A stretch of 64,000 nucleotides of DNA from JANXPZ01 sp033853925 (GCA_033853925.1 JAWOLC010000001.1:1-64000), one strand, 5' to 3'. Positions 50,171 through 59,540 are shown, counted from the first letter of the stretch. Numbers and translations: made by a program. Notes: generated from the sequence alone by a model not told the origin.

Positions 50171-51298
50171 ATGGTGAAGAAGCGCATGCTCCAGATGCTG
50201 GGCGGGGTCGTGCTATTCCTCGCCTTGATCGGCTTCGTCAAGTTCCAGCAAATCAAGACGGCGATCGCCGCGGCCAAGTCGTTCCAGCCCCCGCCCGAGG
50301 CGGTCACGACCATCATCGCCCGCGTGCAGCCCTGGCAGGAGATGGTCGACGCGGTGGGCAGCGTGGCCCCGGTGGAGGGGGTCACGCTCAGCGTGGACCA
50401 GCCGGGAATCGTGGATCGGATCCTCTTCGAGTCCGGCGCGCGCGTGAAGGCCGGTCAGACGCTGGTGACCCTCGACACGCGGCAGGAGCAGGCGGAGATG
50501 GCCTCGGCCCAGGCGGCGCAGGAGCTGGCCCAGGTGAGCTTCGACCGCGCCAAGAGGCTGCTGGACCAGCAGCTCATCGCCCCCTCGGACTACGACCAGG
50601 CCGCGGCCCAGCTCAAGCAGTCGGTGGCGAACGTCAACCAGATGAAGGCGACCATCGACAACAAGACGATCCGCGCGCCGTTCTCGGGCGTGGCCGGCAT
50701 CCGCCAGGTGAACCTGGGACAGTACGTGCACAGCGGAGATCCCGTGGTTCCCTTGCAGTCCCTGAACCCGATCTACGTGAACTTCTCCGTGCCCCAGCAG
50801 CAGATCCAGCTGCTGCACGCGGGCGACACGGTCTGGGCCACGAGCGACACCTCGAGCGCCGAGAACGCCGGGCGCATCACCGCGATCAACCCCGAAGCCG
50901 ACGACGCCACGCGCAACGTCCAGATCCAGGCGACCTTCCGCAACCCCGACGAGCGGCTGCGGCCCGGCATGTACGTGAGCGTCAAGGTCGGCCTCGGTAG
51001 CCGCGACCCGGTGATCGCGCTGCCGTCCTCGGCCATCAACTACGCGCCCTACGGGAATTCCGTGTTCATCGTGGACAACCTGAAGGGACCGAACGGCCAG
51101 ACGTACCGTGGCCTGCGCCAGCAGTTCGTCACGCTCGGCGCCTCTCGTGGCGACCAGGTCGCCGTGCTCCACGGGGTCAAGCCGGGCGAGGAGGTCGTGA
51201 CCTCCGGCGTCTTCAAGCTGCGCGCCGGCGAGGCCGTGCTGGTGAACAACAAGGTCCAGCCCTCGGACAACCCGGCCCCCAAGCCGCCCGACAGCTGA
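50171..51298 (+). CDS. RND efflux periplasmic adaptor protein
   Basis: 375 residues. An N-terminal anchor (GGVVLFLALIGFVKF) is followed by the adaptor layout: first lipoyl half (VTLSVDQPGIVDRILFESGA), coiled-coil hairpin (QAAQELAQVSFDRAKRLLDQ, AAQLKQSVANVNQMKATID), second lipoyl half (IRAPFSGVAGIRQVNLGQYV), beta barrel and membrane-proximal domain (YGNSVFIVD). This matches the MdtA/MexE class, with a coiled-coil shorter than in most. It overlaps the pump gene by TGATG. No outer-membrane channel gene is present in the window. Confidence 0.93.
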   Translation: MVKKRMLQMLGGVVLFLALIGFVKFQQIKTAIAAAKSFQPPPEAVTTIIARVQPWQEMVDAVGSVAPVEGVTLSVDQPGIVDRILFESGARVKAGQTLVTLDTRQEQAEMASAQAAQELAQVSFDRAKRLLDQQLIAPSDYDQAAAQLKQSVANVNQMKATIDNKTIRAPFSGVAGIRQVNLGQYVHSGDPVVPLQSLNPIYVNFSVPQQQIQLLHAGDTVWATSDTSSAENAGRITAINPEADDATRNVQIQATFRNPDERLRPGMYVSVKVGLGSRDPVIALPSSAINYAPYGNSVFIVDNLKGPNGQTYRGLRQQFVTLGASRGDQVAVLHGVKPGEEVVTSGVFKLRAGEAVLVNNKVQPSDNPAPKPPDS

Positions 51299-54200
51299 TG
51301 CGCCTCACCGACCTCTTCATCCGCCGGCCGGTCCTGGCGATCGTCGTCAACCTGGTCATCCTGATCGCCGGCCTGCAGTCCATCCGCTCGCTGAGCGTGC
51401 GCCAGTACCCGCGCACGGACATCGCCGTGGTCACGGTGTCCACCGTCTACGTGGGCGCCAGCGCGGACCTCGTGCGCGGCTTCATCACCTCGCCCCTCGA
51501 GCGGGTGATCGCCAGCGCCGACGGCATCGACTACATGGAGTCCACGAGCGCCGAGGGCCTCAGCACGATCACCGTGCACCTCAAGATCAACTACGACACG
51601 AATGCGGCGCTCACCCAGATCCAAGCCAAGGTCGCGCAGGTGCGGAACGACCTCCCGCCGGAGGCGGAGGCGCCCATCATCGAGGTGCAGACGCCCGACA
51701 CCCAGCGGGCGGCGATGTACATCGGCTTCGCCTCGAAGGACCTGGGCCAGAACCAGATCACCGACTACCTCACGCGCGTCGTGCAGCCCCGCTTGAGCGC
51801 GGTCAGCGGCGTGGAGCGGGCCGACATCCTGGGTGCCCGCACGTTCGCGATGCGCATCTGGCTGAGACCCGACCGCATGGCCGCACGGGGCCTGGCCCCC
51901 TCCGACGTCTGGAACGCGCTGGCGCAGAACAACTACCTCTCCGCCCTCGGCAACACGAAGGGCTCCATGGTGTCCGTGAACCTGACCGCCAACACCGACC
52001 TGCGGACGCCCGAGGACTTCCGCCAGCTGGTCGTGAAGCAGGCGAACGGGCAGATCGTCCGCCTCGGCGACATCGCCGACGTCGAGCTGGGCGCGGAGAA
52101 CTACGACGAGGACGTGCGCTTCAACGGCCAGGACGCCACCTTCATGGGCATCTGGGTGCTGCCCACGGCCAACACCCTCGAGGTGATCGGCAAGGTGCGC
52201 GAGGCCATGAAGGACGTGCAGGCCGAGCTGCCCGTGGGCATGACCGCCACGATCCCGTACGACTCCACGGTCTACATCCGCCAGGCGATCCACGAGGTGC
52301 TGAAGACGCTGAGCGAGACGCTGCTGATCGTCATCCTCATCATCTTCCTGTTCCTGGGCTCGGTGCGCGGCCTCATCATCCCCGTGGTCGCCATTCCCAT
52401 CTCGCTCATCGGCGCTGTCTTCCTCATGCAGATCTCGGGCTTCACGATCAACCTGCTCACGCTGCTGGCCATCGTCCTCTCGGTGGGGCTCGTGGTGGAC
52501 GACGCGATCGTCATGGTCGAGAACGTGGAGCGCCACGTGCACCTGGGCCAGCCTCCGCTGCAGGCGGCGATCGCGGCCGCGCGCGAGCTGATCGGGCCGA
52601 TCATCGCCATGACCATCACGCTGGCCGCCGTCTACACGCCCATCGGCCTGCAGGGTGGGCTCACCGGGGCGCTCTTCCGCGAATTCGCCTTCACCCTGGC
52701 GGGGGCCGTGCTCGTGTCCGGCTTCGTGGCCATCACCCTGTCGCCGATGATGGGCTCGCGGCTGCTGCGCGCGGGCGACGACCAGCGGGGCTTCGCGGGC
52801 TTGATCAACCGCCGCTTCGAGAATGTCCGTCAGTGGTACATGAGCGCCCTCTCGTCCACGCTGCAGTACCGCCCCGTGGTCTTCGCGCTCTGGGGGATCG
52901 TCTCCCTGCTCATGGTGCCCTTCTACATGTTCGTGCAGCGCGAGCTGGCGCCGCGCGAGGACCAGGGCGTGGTCTTCGCGGTGGTCCAGGCCCCGGCCAA
53001 CGCCACCCTGGACCAGACCAAGCTGTTCGCCTCCCAGATCTACGGCATCTTCCACTCGATCCCCGAGACGCAGAACACCTTCCAGGCGACGCTGCCGAGC
53101 GGCGGCTTCGCGGGCCTCGTGGCGAAGCCGTGGGACGAGCGCAAGCTCAGCACGGACAAGCTGCAGGTGCAGGTCAGCCGCGCCTTCGCGAAGATCCCCG
53201 GCATCCGCGCGATCGCCCTGGTGCCCCCCTCGCTCCCGGGAGGCGGCACGTACCCGGTGGACATGGCGATCATCTCCACCGCCGAGCCCGAGCAGCTCCT
53301 GGCCATCGCCAACCAGCTCGTGCAGAAGGCCTACGCGAGCGGCAAGTTCATGTTCGTGGACACCGACCTCAAGTTCGACCAGCCGCAGGCGGAGGTCGTC
53401 TTCGACCGCGACAAGGTGCGCTCGCTGGGCGTGGACCTGAGCCGGGCCGGCCTGGACCTGTCCACGATGCTGGGCGGCAACTACGTCAACCGCTTCAGCA
53501 TCCAGGGCGAGAGCTACAAGGTCATCCCGCAGGTCAAGCGCGTGGACCGCCTGACGGCGGATCAGCTGCAGTCCATGTACGTGAGCGGCGCCAACGGCAC
53601 GCTCGTGCCGCTCTCCACCTTCGCCACGCTCAAGACCTCGACGCAGCCGCGCTCCCTGAACCGCTTCCAGCAGCTCAACGCCGTCCGCATCCAGGCCGTG
53701 ATCCCGCCCAACGTCTCGCTCGACCAGGCGCTCACCTTCCTGGAGACGGAGGCGAGGAAGATCATGCCCCGCGGCTACTCGATCGACTACGCGGGCGAGT
53801 CCCGGCAGCTCCGCACCGAGAGCGGGAAGTTCCTGGGCATGTTCCTGCTCTCGGCGATCCTCATCGGGCTCGTGCTGGCGGCCCAGTTCGAGAGCTTCCG
53901 CGACCCGTTCGTCATCATGACCGGCTCGGCGCCGCTGGCCATCTCGGGCGCGCTGCTCTTCATGTTCCTCGGCTTCACCTCGCTCAACATCTTCAGCGAG
54001 GTCGGGCTCATCACCCTGGTCGGGCTGGTGGCGAAGAACGGCATCCTCATCGTGCAGTTCGCGAACCACCTGCAGGAGACGGGACTCGACAAGACCCGGG
54101 CGGTGATCGAGGCGGCCGGCACCCGGCTGCGGCCCATCCTCATGACCACCGCGGCCACCGTGTTCGGCCACCTGCCCTTGATCTTCGCCCGTGGCCCCGG

Positions 54201-54384
54201 AGCCGGCGCCCGCAACAGCATCGGCATCACCCTGGTGAGCGGCATGATCATCGGCTCGGTGTTCACCCTGTTCTTCGTGCCGGCGATCTACACGCTCGTG
54301 GCCCGGGTGCACAAGCCGGTGGAGATCCCCGAGGCCGTTCCCGCTCCCGGCACGGAGCTGCAGCCCCGGCCGGCGGCGGCCTGA
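51298..54384 (+). CDS. RND multidrug efflux pump permease
   Basis: 1028 residues with 12 membrane helices. N-terminus LTDLFIRRPVLAIVVNLVI. The proton relay is present: GLVVDDAIVMVENVE (Asp pair in TM4) and GLVAKNGILIVQFANHL (Lys in TM10). Two large periplasmic loops follow TM1 and TM7. It fits the HAE1 family. The C-terminus (VHKPVEIPEAVPAPG) is a short extension. The start is fixed by the TGATG overlap with the adaptor gene. Substrate unknown. Confidence 0.95.
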   Translation: MRLTDLFIRRPVLAIVVNLVILIAGLQSIRSLSVRQYPRTDIAVVTVSTVYVGASADLVRGFITSPLERVIASADGIDYMESTSAEGLSTITVHLKINYDTNAALTQIQAKVAQVRNDLPPEAEAPIIEVQTPDTQRAAMYIGFASKDLGQNQITDYLTRVVQPRLSAVSGVERADILGARTFAMRIWLRPDRMAARGLAPSDVWNALAQNNYLSALGNTKGSMVSVNLTANTDLRTPEDFRQLVVKQANGQIVRLGDIADVELGAENYDEDVRFNGQDATFMGIWVLPTANTLEVIGKVREAMKDVQAELPVGMTATIPYDSTVYIRQAIHEVLKTLSETLLIVILIIFLFLGSVRGLIIPVVAIPISLIGAVFLMQISGFTINLLTLLAIVLSVGLVVDDAIVMVENVERHVHLGQPPLQAAIAAARELIGPIIAMTITLAAVYTPIGLQGGLTGALFREFAFTLAGAVLVSGFVAITLSPMMGSRLLRAGDDQRGFAGLINRRFENVRQWYMSALSSTLQYRPVVFALWGIVSLLMVPFYMFVQRELAPREDQGVVFAVVQAPANATLDQTKLFASQIYGIFHSIPETQNTFQATLPSGGFAGLVAKPWDERKLSTDKLQVQVSRAFAKIPGIRAIALVPPSLPGGGTYPVDMAIISTAEPEQLLAIANQLVQKAYASGKFMFVDTDLKFDQPQAEVVFDRDKVRSLGVDLSRAGLDLSTMLGGNYVNRFSIQGESYKVIPQVKRVDRLTADQLQSMYVSGANGTLVPLSTFATLKTSTQPRSLNRFQQLNAVRIQAVIPPNVSLDQALTFLETEARKIMPRGYSIDYAGESRQLRTESGKFLGMFLLSAILIGLVLAAQFESFRDPFVIMTGSAPLAISGALLFMFLGFTSLNIFSEVGLITLVGLVAKNGILIVQFANHLQETGLDKTRAVIEAAGTRLRPILMTTAATVFGHLPLIFARGPGAGARNSIGITLVSGMIIGSVFTLFFVPAIYTLVARVHKPVEIPEAVPAPGTELQPRPAAA

Positions 54385-54671
54385 GCCGCCGCCCGCCCAG
54401 GGCGGCCGGAGCCCCACGGCGACGGGTTCCACCTGCCCGTCGCCGTGGGACATGACCCGGCGGCCCGAGTCGCGCGGGGCTCGCGTCCCGCTTCCCCGAT
54501 CCTCACACCCCGGCCATCGAAACGGACAACCACCGGCACACGGACGACGTGAAGCCGTCGAGGCCGCCTGCCCCCGCGTGGCGCCACCCGCCTACGCCGT
54601 GGCGCGGGCACGTGCTACCGTGTGCTCGGCGCCACCGGCGCCGCCTCTCGTCCGCCCAGGGAGAACTCGCG

Positions 54672-55154
54672 ATGACGGAGAAGATCGGATCGTTCGTTCG
54701 GGCCGCCAAGGACCTCGCCGACAAGGCTCAGGACAAGGTGGAGGAGGGCACGGGCGCGGTGCTCGACGCCGCGGGCCGGATCGGCGACGTCGGCCAGATC
54801 GGGGGCGAAGCCGCGAAGACCTTGACCGACGATCTCAACGAGGTGCTGCCCGCCATCAAGCGCGCCGGCTACCACGTCCAGGGCATCGACGTGGACGTGG
54901 CCTTGCCGCCCAAGATCGCCGTGCATTGCCACCTCGACAGCGAAGTGTCCGAGGCCGACCGGACGGTGCTCCTCGAGTCGCTCGAGGGGCGCAAGATCGC
55001 GGCCCTGGCGATCCGCATGCTCTTCCAGGTCTCCGACCTGCAGAAGAACCTGGCTGTCGGCGCGCTGAAGCCCTCCGATGTCATCCTCGAGCTGGGTGTG
55101 AGCCCGGCGGTGAGGGTGCGCTACCGCGAGAGGGACACGGGCGTCACCACCTGA
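54672..55154 (+). CDS. Hypothetical small protein with amphipathic N-terminal half
   Basis: 160 residues, cytoplasmic. The N-terminal half (FVRAAKDLADKAQDKVEEGT) is a long amphipathic helix with Ala/Lys/Glu repeats, like apolipoprotein- or LEA-type proteins. The C-terminal half (GIDVDVALPPKIAVHCHLD and ALAIRMLFQVSDLQKNLA) is well ordered and includes a beta strand pair. I do not recognise the family. GGGAGA precedes the ATG at 54672. It lies 10 nt before the fucose-isomerase-like gene, so an operon is likely. Confidence 0.6.
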   Translation: MTEKIGSFVRAAKDLADKAQDKVEEGTGAVLDAAGRIGDVGQIGGEAAKTLTDDLNEVLPAIKRAGYHVQGIDVDVALPPKIAVHCHLDSEVSEADRTVLLESLEGRKIAALAIRMLFQVSDLQKNLAVGALKPSDVILELGVSPAVRVRYRERDTGVTT

Positions 55155-55164
55155 GGAGCCGCGC

Positions 55165-56415
55165 TTGATCCCTCCCACGGGCCGCACTCCGCCGCCAGGC
55201 TTCGTCGTATTCGCCGCCGCGTCCCCGATCCACGACGAGGCCGTCCTCCGCGAGCTGATCGAGTCCTATCTCTCGCCCCTGCGGGCTCTGGGCGGCCGCG
55301 CTTGGGATCCCGCCAGCGGTCCCGCCCCGGCGCCGCCGGTCGTCTTCGTCGCCACCGGCGGAACCGAGCGCCCGATCCTCGAGTCCCTGGCACGCGACCC
55401 TCGGGCGGCGGCCGTCCTGGTGGCGCACCCCGGGCACAACTCCCTGCCCGCCGCACTCGAGGTGCTCGCGCGCCTGCGCCAGCTCGGCGCCCGGGGCACG
55501 ATCCACTACCTGCGCGGCCCTGGCGACGCCGACGGATGGAGAGAGCTGGCCGAGGCGATCCATGGCCGCCAGGTGCGCGAGGCGCTGCGCGAGAGTCGCA
55601 TCGGGCTCGTGGGGGAGCCTGCGGATTGGCTCGTGGCGAGCCGTCCGGCGCTCGAGCTGGTGCGCAGCGTGTGGGGCCCCACGGTCGTACCGCTGCCGCT
55701 CGAGCCCCTGCTCGGGGTGGGCGACGGAGACGCGGAGGGCGAGCGGGTCGCGCGCGATTTCCAGACCGGCGCGACGCCCCCGGTCGAAGCCTCCGCGGAC
55801 GCTCTCCTGGCCGCAGGCGGCGTCCACGCCCGGCTCTGCCGCCTGGTCCAGGCCGAGCGGCTCGACGCCGTGGCCGTGCGTTGCTTCGATCTCGTCGTCC
55901 GCCGGCGGACCACCGGCTGCCTGGCGCTCGCGCGTCTGAACGAGGATGGCATCGTCGCCGGCTGCGAGGGCGATCTGGTCGCCACGGTCGCCATGCTCTG
56001 GCTCCGCCTCGCGACGGGCGCGATCCCCTGGATGGCGAATCCCTCGCGCGTGGATCCCGAGCGCGGCCTGCTGAGCCTCGCGCACTGCACCGTGGCCCGC
56101 GGGCTCACCACCTCGTACCGTCTGCGCACGCACTTCGAATCGGGCCAGGGCGTCGGGATCCAGGGCACGCTGCCCACGGGTCCGGTCACCCTCGTGCGCA
56201 TCGGTGGCGCGCGCCTGGAGCGGCTTCTGGCCATCGACGGCCAGCTGGTGCGCAACACGGACCATGCGGACCTCTGCCGCACCCAGGTCGAGGTGGAGAT
56301 CGGGGGAGAGGCGCTGCGGAGCCTGCTCACCGATCCTCTCGGCAACCACCTGGTCCTCACCCCAGGGCACGCGGCCGCCGCTCTGCGCCGCTGGCACGAG
56401 GCGATGATCGGCTGA
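55165..56415 (+). CDS. L-fucose/L-arabinose isomerase-like protein (COG2407 type)
   Basis: 416 residues. Matches the C-terminal part of the fucose isomerase family: RLVGEPADWL-type strand near residue 150, DAVAVRCFDLVVRRRTTGCL, ALARLNEDGIVAGCEGDL, and LLSLAHCTVARGL with YRLRTHFESGQGVGI. The conserved Glu and His of these segments bind the metal in true isomerases. The N-terminus has a Rossmann-like half (VVFVATGGTERPILESL). TTG start at 55165, preceded by GAGGAG. The HAD-type phosphatase gene overlaps the stop by TGATG, so the two probably act on the same sugar or polyol phosphate. The exact reaction is unknown. Confidence 0.75.
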   Translation: MIPPTGRTPPPGFVVFAAASPIHDEAVLRELIESYLSPLRALGGRAWDPASGPAPAPPVVFVATGGTERPILESLARDPRAAAVLVAHPGHNSLPAALEVLARLRQLGARGTIHYLRGPGDADGWRELAEAIHGRQVREALRESRIGLVGEPADWLVASRPALELVRSVWGPTVVPLPLEPLLGVGDGDAEGERVARDFQTGATPPVEASADALLAAGGVHARLCRLVQAERLDAVAVRCFDLVVRRRTTGCLALARLNEDGIVAGCEGDLVATVAMLWLRLATGAIPWMANPSRVDPERGLLSLAHCTVARGLTTSYRLRTHFESGQGVGIQGTLPTGPVTLVRIGGARLERLLAIDGQLVRNTDHADLCRTQVEVEIGGEALRSLLTDPLGNHLVLTPGHAAAALRRWHEAMIG

Positions 56416-57311
56416 TGCGGGGCTCCCCCCGGTCGAGCGCGGCCGATCCCCGCCGCGTGTCCCTCGTCGTCCTCGACTTCGACGGCACGCTGACCGACGC
56501 GGACGCGCACGCGCCCGCGTTCTACGAGGCCTCGCGTCAGGAGCTGGCGAGCCGGCTGGGCTGGGACGCGGCACGGCTGGGGCCGGAGTGGGAGCGGGCG
56601 CGGCGGGCCGTGGAGGCGCTGCCTTCCCGGGCGGCCTGGGTCGTCCAAGGCTACGACGTCTGTCCCGCCGTCGCGGATCCCTACATGATCGCGAACAGCG
56701 TGTGCAAGCACCTCTTCGCGGAGCAGCGAGCGGTGGAGGACGGCGCGCTGGTGGCGAGCGTGCTCGAGGTCCACCACGCCGCCTACGCGCGGGTGCCGCC
56801 GCCCTTTCGCCCCGAGGCCGCCCGGTCGCTCGAGGAGCTGGTGGCGAGCGGCCGTGCCGTGCGCGTGGTGACGAACTCGGACGGCGCCATCGTGACGCGG
56901 CTCCTCGACGTGCTGGCGTTCCCCGGGCGGGAGCGAGTCGTCGTGCACGGCAACGCCGACAAGTTCGCGGTCGGCGGCACGCGCTCGCCGGACGCGCGGT
57001 TCGCGGCGCTTCCTCCGACGGCCGCGTGGCCGGAGGTCGGCCGCCCGGTGCACCTGCGGCGGGGCAGGTACTTCGACGCGCTGAGCGCCATGTGGCGCGA
57101 GACCGGTGCGGACCCGCAGACGACGCTCGTCGCGGGCGACATCTTCGAGCTGGATCTGGCCATGCCGGCGGCGCTCGGAGCCCGCGTGCACCTCGTGACC
57201 CGCGCGGGCACGGTGAAGCACGAGCTGGAGCTGGTTCGGCGCCTGGCCCGGGGAGGCATGGGCGCGTCGCTGCTGGACGTCGTGGCCAGGCTCCAGGCCT
57301 GCCCGCGCTGA
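56415..57311 (+). CDS. HAD superfamily hydrolase
   Basis: 298 residues. HAD motif I VVLDFDGTLTDADAH, motif II RVVTNSD (Thr/Ser), and motif IV as AGDIFELDLAMPAALGA. A cap domain of about 130 residues follows motif I (QELASRLGWDAARLGPEWE). It is a phosphatase or similar hydrolase; the partner gene suggests a sugar phosphate substrate. The start overlaps the stop of the isomerase-like gene. Confidence 0.82.
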   Translation: MRGSPRSSAADPRRVSLVVLDFDGTLTDADAHAPAFYEASRQELASRLGWDAARLGPEWERARRAVEALPSRAAWVVQGYDVCPAVADPYMIANSVCKHLFAEQRAVEDGALVASVLEVHHAAYARVPPPFRPEAARSLEELVASGRAVRVVTNSDGAIVTRLLDVLAFPGRERVVVHGNADKFAVGGTRSPDARFAALPPTAAWPEVGRPVHLRRGRYFDALSAMWRETGADPQTTLVAGDIFELDLAMPAALGARVHLVTRAGTVKHELELVRRLARGGMGASLLDVVARLQACPR

Positions 57312-57430
57312 GCCGGGCGGAGGGCGTCGCGCCCCGGCCGCGAGGCGGAACGAGGGGCGCGGCCTCGGCGCCGGGGCCCTTCATTCCAGTTCTTCGCGCC
57401 GCCGAGGTCGGCGCCTGAGAAGACGCTCGC

Positions 57431-57667
57431 TCAGCCGGACGGTACCTCGGCGCATGCGGTCGTAGTCCCACGCCCACGCTGACGTAGAAGCCGCTGTAGT
57501 CCAGCCAGACCGTCCGGCCCGTCACCTTTCACGGTGTTCGTGCCGTCCGAGATGGTCAGGTCGCTGGACATGCGGCCCATGTCCCGGTACTGGAACCCCG
57601 CCCGGATGAACCCCGCAATGCCGGCGGAGTTGGCCTGATCCAAGCCGAGGCAGCCGCCGTAGGTCGT
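57431..57667 (-). pseudogene. Frameshifted outer-membrane barrel fragment
   Basis: On the minus strand one frame reads GIAGFIRAGFQYRDMGRMSS and continues TISDGTNTVK; the frame then changes and continues VTGRTVWLDYSGFYVSVGVG. Removing one G in the AAAGGTGACG junction joins them into a barrel-like sequence (NTVKVTGRTVWLDYSG). The part upstream of residue Thr at 57667 has no start or signal peptide. This is a 5'-truncated remnant, or a sequencing indel. Confidence 0.45.
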
Positions 57668-57735
57668 CTTGGTGCGGTGGGCCTTACTCCCGCTTGGACC
57701 GCGGCACCCGGCCCCCCCGCCCGGCCGACCGGGCA

Positions 57736-57760
57736 CCGCGGCCCTCGGGGGCGGCTTTTT
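57736..57760 (+). terminator. Weak intrinsic terminator after the HAD gene
   Basis: GCCC TCGG GGGC stem-loop (57741-57752) with a broken CCGC/GCGG extension, followed by five T (57756-57760). The stem is short and imperfect. It may serve the HAD gene, about 430 nt upstream. Confidence 0.3.
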
Positions 57761-57804
57761 CGGGTTTCGCCGGGCCCCGTTTCCACGTATCTTGCCCGGC
57801 AACC

Positions 57805-59031
57805 ATGCTCAACTGGATTTGGGCCGCCTTCTTCCTGATCGCCTTCGTCTTCGCGGTCGTGCAGGCCGCGCTCGGCCACCCCGACGTGCTGCGCAGCGTG
57901 GTGGCCTCGCTCTTCGACTCGGCCAAGACGGGCTTCGAGATCGCCCTGGGCCTGACCGGGGTGATGAGCCTCTGGCTCGGCCTCATGCGCGTGGGCCAGC
58001 GCGGAGGAGTGGTCGAGGGCATCGCTCGCGTCTTCCGCCCCCTCTTCCGGCGCTTGTTCCCCGGCATCCCCGATGGGCACCCGGCGGGCGGCGCCATCGT
58101 CATGAACCTCTCGGCCAACATGCTGGGCCTCGACAACGCCGCGACGCCGCTCGGTCTCGCGGCCATGCGCGAGCTGCAGACCCTGAATCCCGAGCCGGAG
58201 CGGGCCACGAACGAGATGATCCTGTTCATGGTCATCAACGCCTCCTCGGTGACGCTCCTTCCGGTCACGATCTTCACCTTCCGCGCGCAGCTCGGGGCGC
58301 ACGATCCGACCGACGTCTTCGTGCCGATCCTGATCGCCACCTACTGCAGCGACATGGGCGGCTTCCTGCTGACCGCGGCCGTGCAGCGCATCCCCATCTG
58401 GAACCGGGTGGTGCTCGGCTGGCTCGTGCTCCTCACCGCGCTCGTCGTGGGCCTGGTGGCGTACTTCGCCCACCTCCCGGCCGCGGCCGTCGGCCCGCAG
58501 TCCGCCCTGCTGGCCAACGGCCTGCTGCTCGGCGTGATCGTGTTGTTCCTCGCGGCCGGGGCGCGCAAGCGTGTGCGCCTCTACGAGACGTTCATCGAGG
58601 GGGCCAAGGAGGGCTTCCAGGTGGCGGTCGGCATCGTGCCCTACCTGGTCGCGATCCTGGTCGCGGTCGGCGTCCTGCGCGCGAGCGGCGCGCTCGAGGC
58701 CCTGCTGGGCGCGATCCGCGCCGGCGTGGCTTCTCTCTCGCTGGACTCGCGCTGGGTGGACGCCCTGCCCGTGGCCCTCATCAAGCCGTTCTCCGGCAGC
58801 GGCGCCCGCGGCATGATGGTCGAGACGATGAAGGCCCTCGGCCCGGATTCCTTCCCCGGCCGCCTGGCCTGCGTGATCCAGGGCAGCACGGAAACCACCT
58901 TCTACGTGCTGGCGGTCTACTTCGGCGCGATCGGCGTCAAGAACACGCGCCACGCCCTGGCCTGCGCCCTGTTCGCCGAGCTGTGCGGAGTGGTGGCCGC
59001 GATCCTGGTCAGCTACCTGTTCTTCGGCTGA
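57805..59031 (+). CDS. SpmA-SpmB-like nucleoside-recognition (Gate) membrane protein
   Basis: 408 residues, about ten membrane helices. Two Gate-domain halves resemble SpmA (VVEGIARVFRPLFRRLFPG, MNLSANMLGLDNAATPLGL) and SpmB (GFQVAVGIVPYLVAILVAVG, IKPFSGSGARGMMVE, CVIQGSTETTFYVLAVYFG). In Bacillus SpmA and SpmB are separate proteins for spore core dehydration; here they are fused, as in several Gram-negative bacteria. No other sporulation gene is nearby, so the function is probably membrane transport of small molecules. The ATG at 57805 fits the family length. Confidence 0.85.
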   Translation: MLNWIWAAFFLIAFVFAVVQAALGHPDVLRSVVASLFDSAKTGFEIALGLTGVMSLWLGLMRVGQRGGVVEGIARVFRPLFRRLFPGIPDGHPAGGAIVMNLSANMLGLDNAATPLGLAAMRELQTLNPEPERATNEMILFMVINASSVTLLPVTIFTFRAQLGAHDPTDVFVPILIATYCSDMGGFLLTAAVQRIPIWNRVVLGWLVLLTALVVGLVAYFAHLPAAAVGPQSALLANGLLLGVIVLFLAAGARKRVRLYETFIEGAKEGFQVAVGIVPYLVAILVAVGVLRASGALEALLGAIRAGVASLSLDSRWVDALPVALIKPFSGSGARGMMVETMKALGPDSFPGRLACVIQGSTETTFYVLAVYFGAIGVKNTRHALACALFAELCGVVAAILVSYLFFG

Positions 59032-59540
59032 AGCGGATCGCGGGAGCCCGCGCCCTGGCGGAGCGCGCCGGCAATCCCCACCCAGGTAGAACCGCCTCAC
59101 CGCCGTCGCGAACACCGCGGCACTCGCCGTGCGCCCGGCCGCTCGAGCCCAATCGAGAGCGAGCCCGAGCGCGAACCGCCAGCGCGGCGCGCGCCTGGGG
59201 GACGAAGGCCGCGGTGAGGTAGAGGGGGATCGCCCCGCGGGCTCCACAAGGCGCGGTCAAGCAGGCTTCTCGGCTCGCCGGTCAGACCCGCTCCCGCCAG
59301 GGCGACCGCGCATCCATATCCGCTACGCCGGCAGGCCGGGGCCGAGCCGGCGCGAGATTGCCCGCGCCTGACACGCGGGCCGGACAAGACCAGAAAGAAG
59401 GTGTCCACCTCGCTCACTCCCGAGCCGAAGGAGAAGGAGGCGCGCCTGTGCGCCCGGATGGCGGCGCAGCGCTAGTGCTACTCTCGGCTCCCGAGTCGTC
59501 ACGGCCGCTCTGTCGCACCCGCTCCCCACGAGGCCCCTCG
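59032..59540. other. Region between SpmAB-like and DinB genes
   Basis: 509 bp. On the minus strand, short stretches in two frames read like strands of a barrel protein (IPLYLTAAFVPQ in one, RFALGLALDWARAAGRT in another), but no intact frame, start or signal peptide connects them. No tRNA or promoter was seen apart from a possible TGC-TACTCT (59476-59484) -10 about 57 nt before the DinB start. Confidence 0.35.

Larger units (their letters stand above)
57312..57804. other. Region between HAD gene and SpmAB-like gene
   Basis: 493 bp. It holds a frameshifted barrel relic on the minus strand (57431-57667) and a weak terminator-like hairpin with five T (57736-57760). No other gene was found. Confidence 0.5.

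Noticed and set aside
51049..54453. A 1134-residue minus-strand frame rich in Asp, His and Arg
   Set aside because: It is exactly antisense to the RND pump, and its composition is that of reversed GC-rich codons.
59032..59420. A second barrel relic on the minus strand
   Set aside because: The barrel-like pieces are in different frames and need more than one shift; the evidence is too weak for a pseudogene call.
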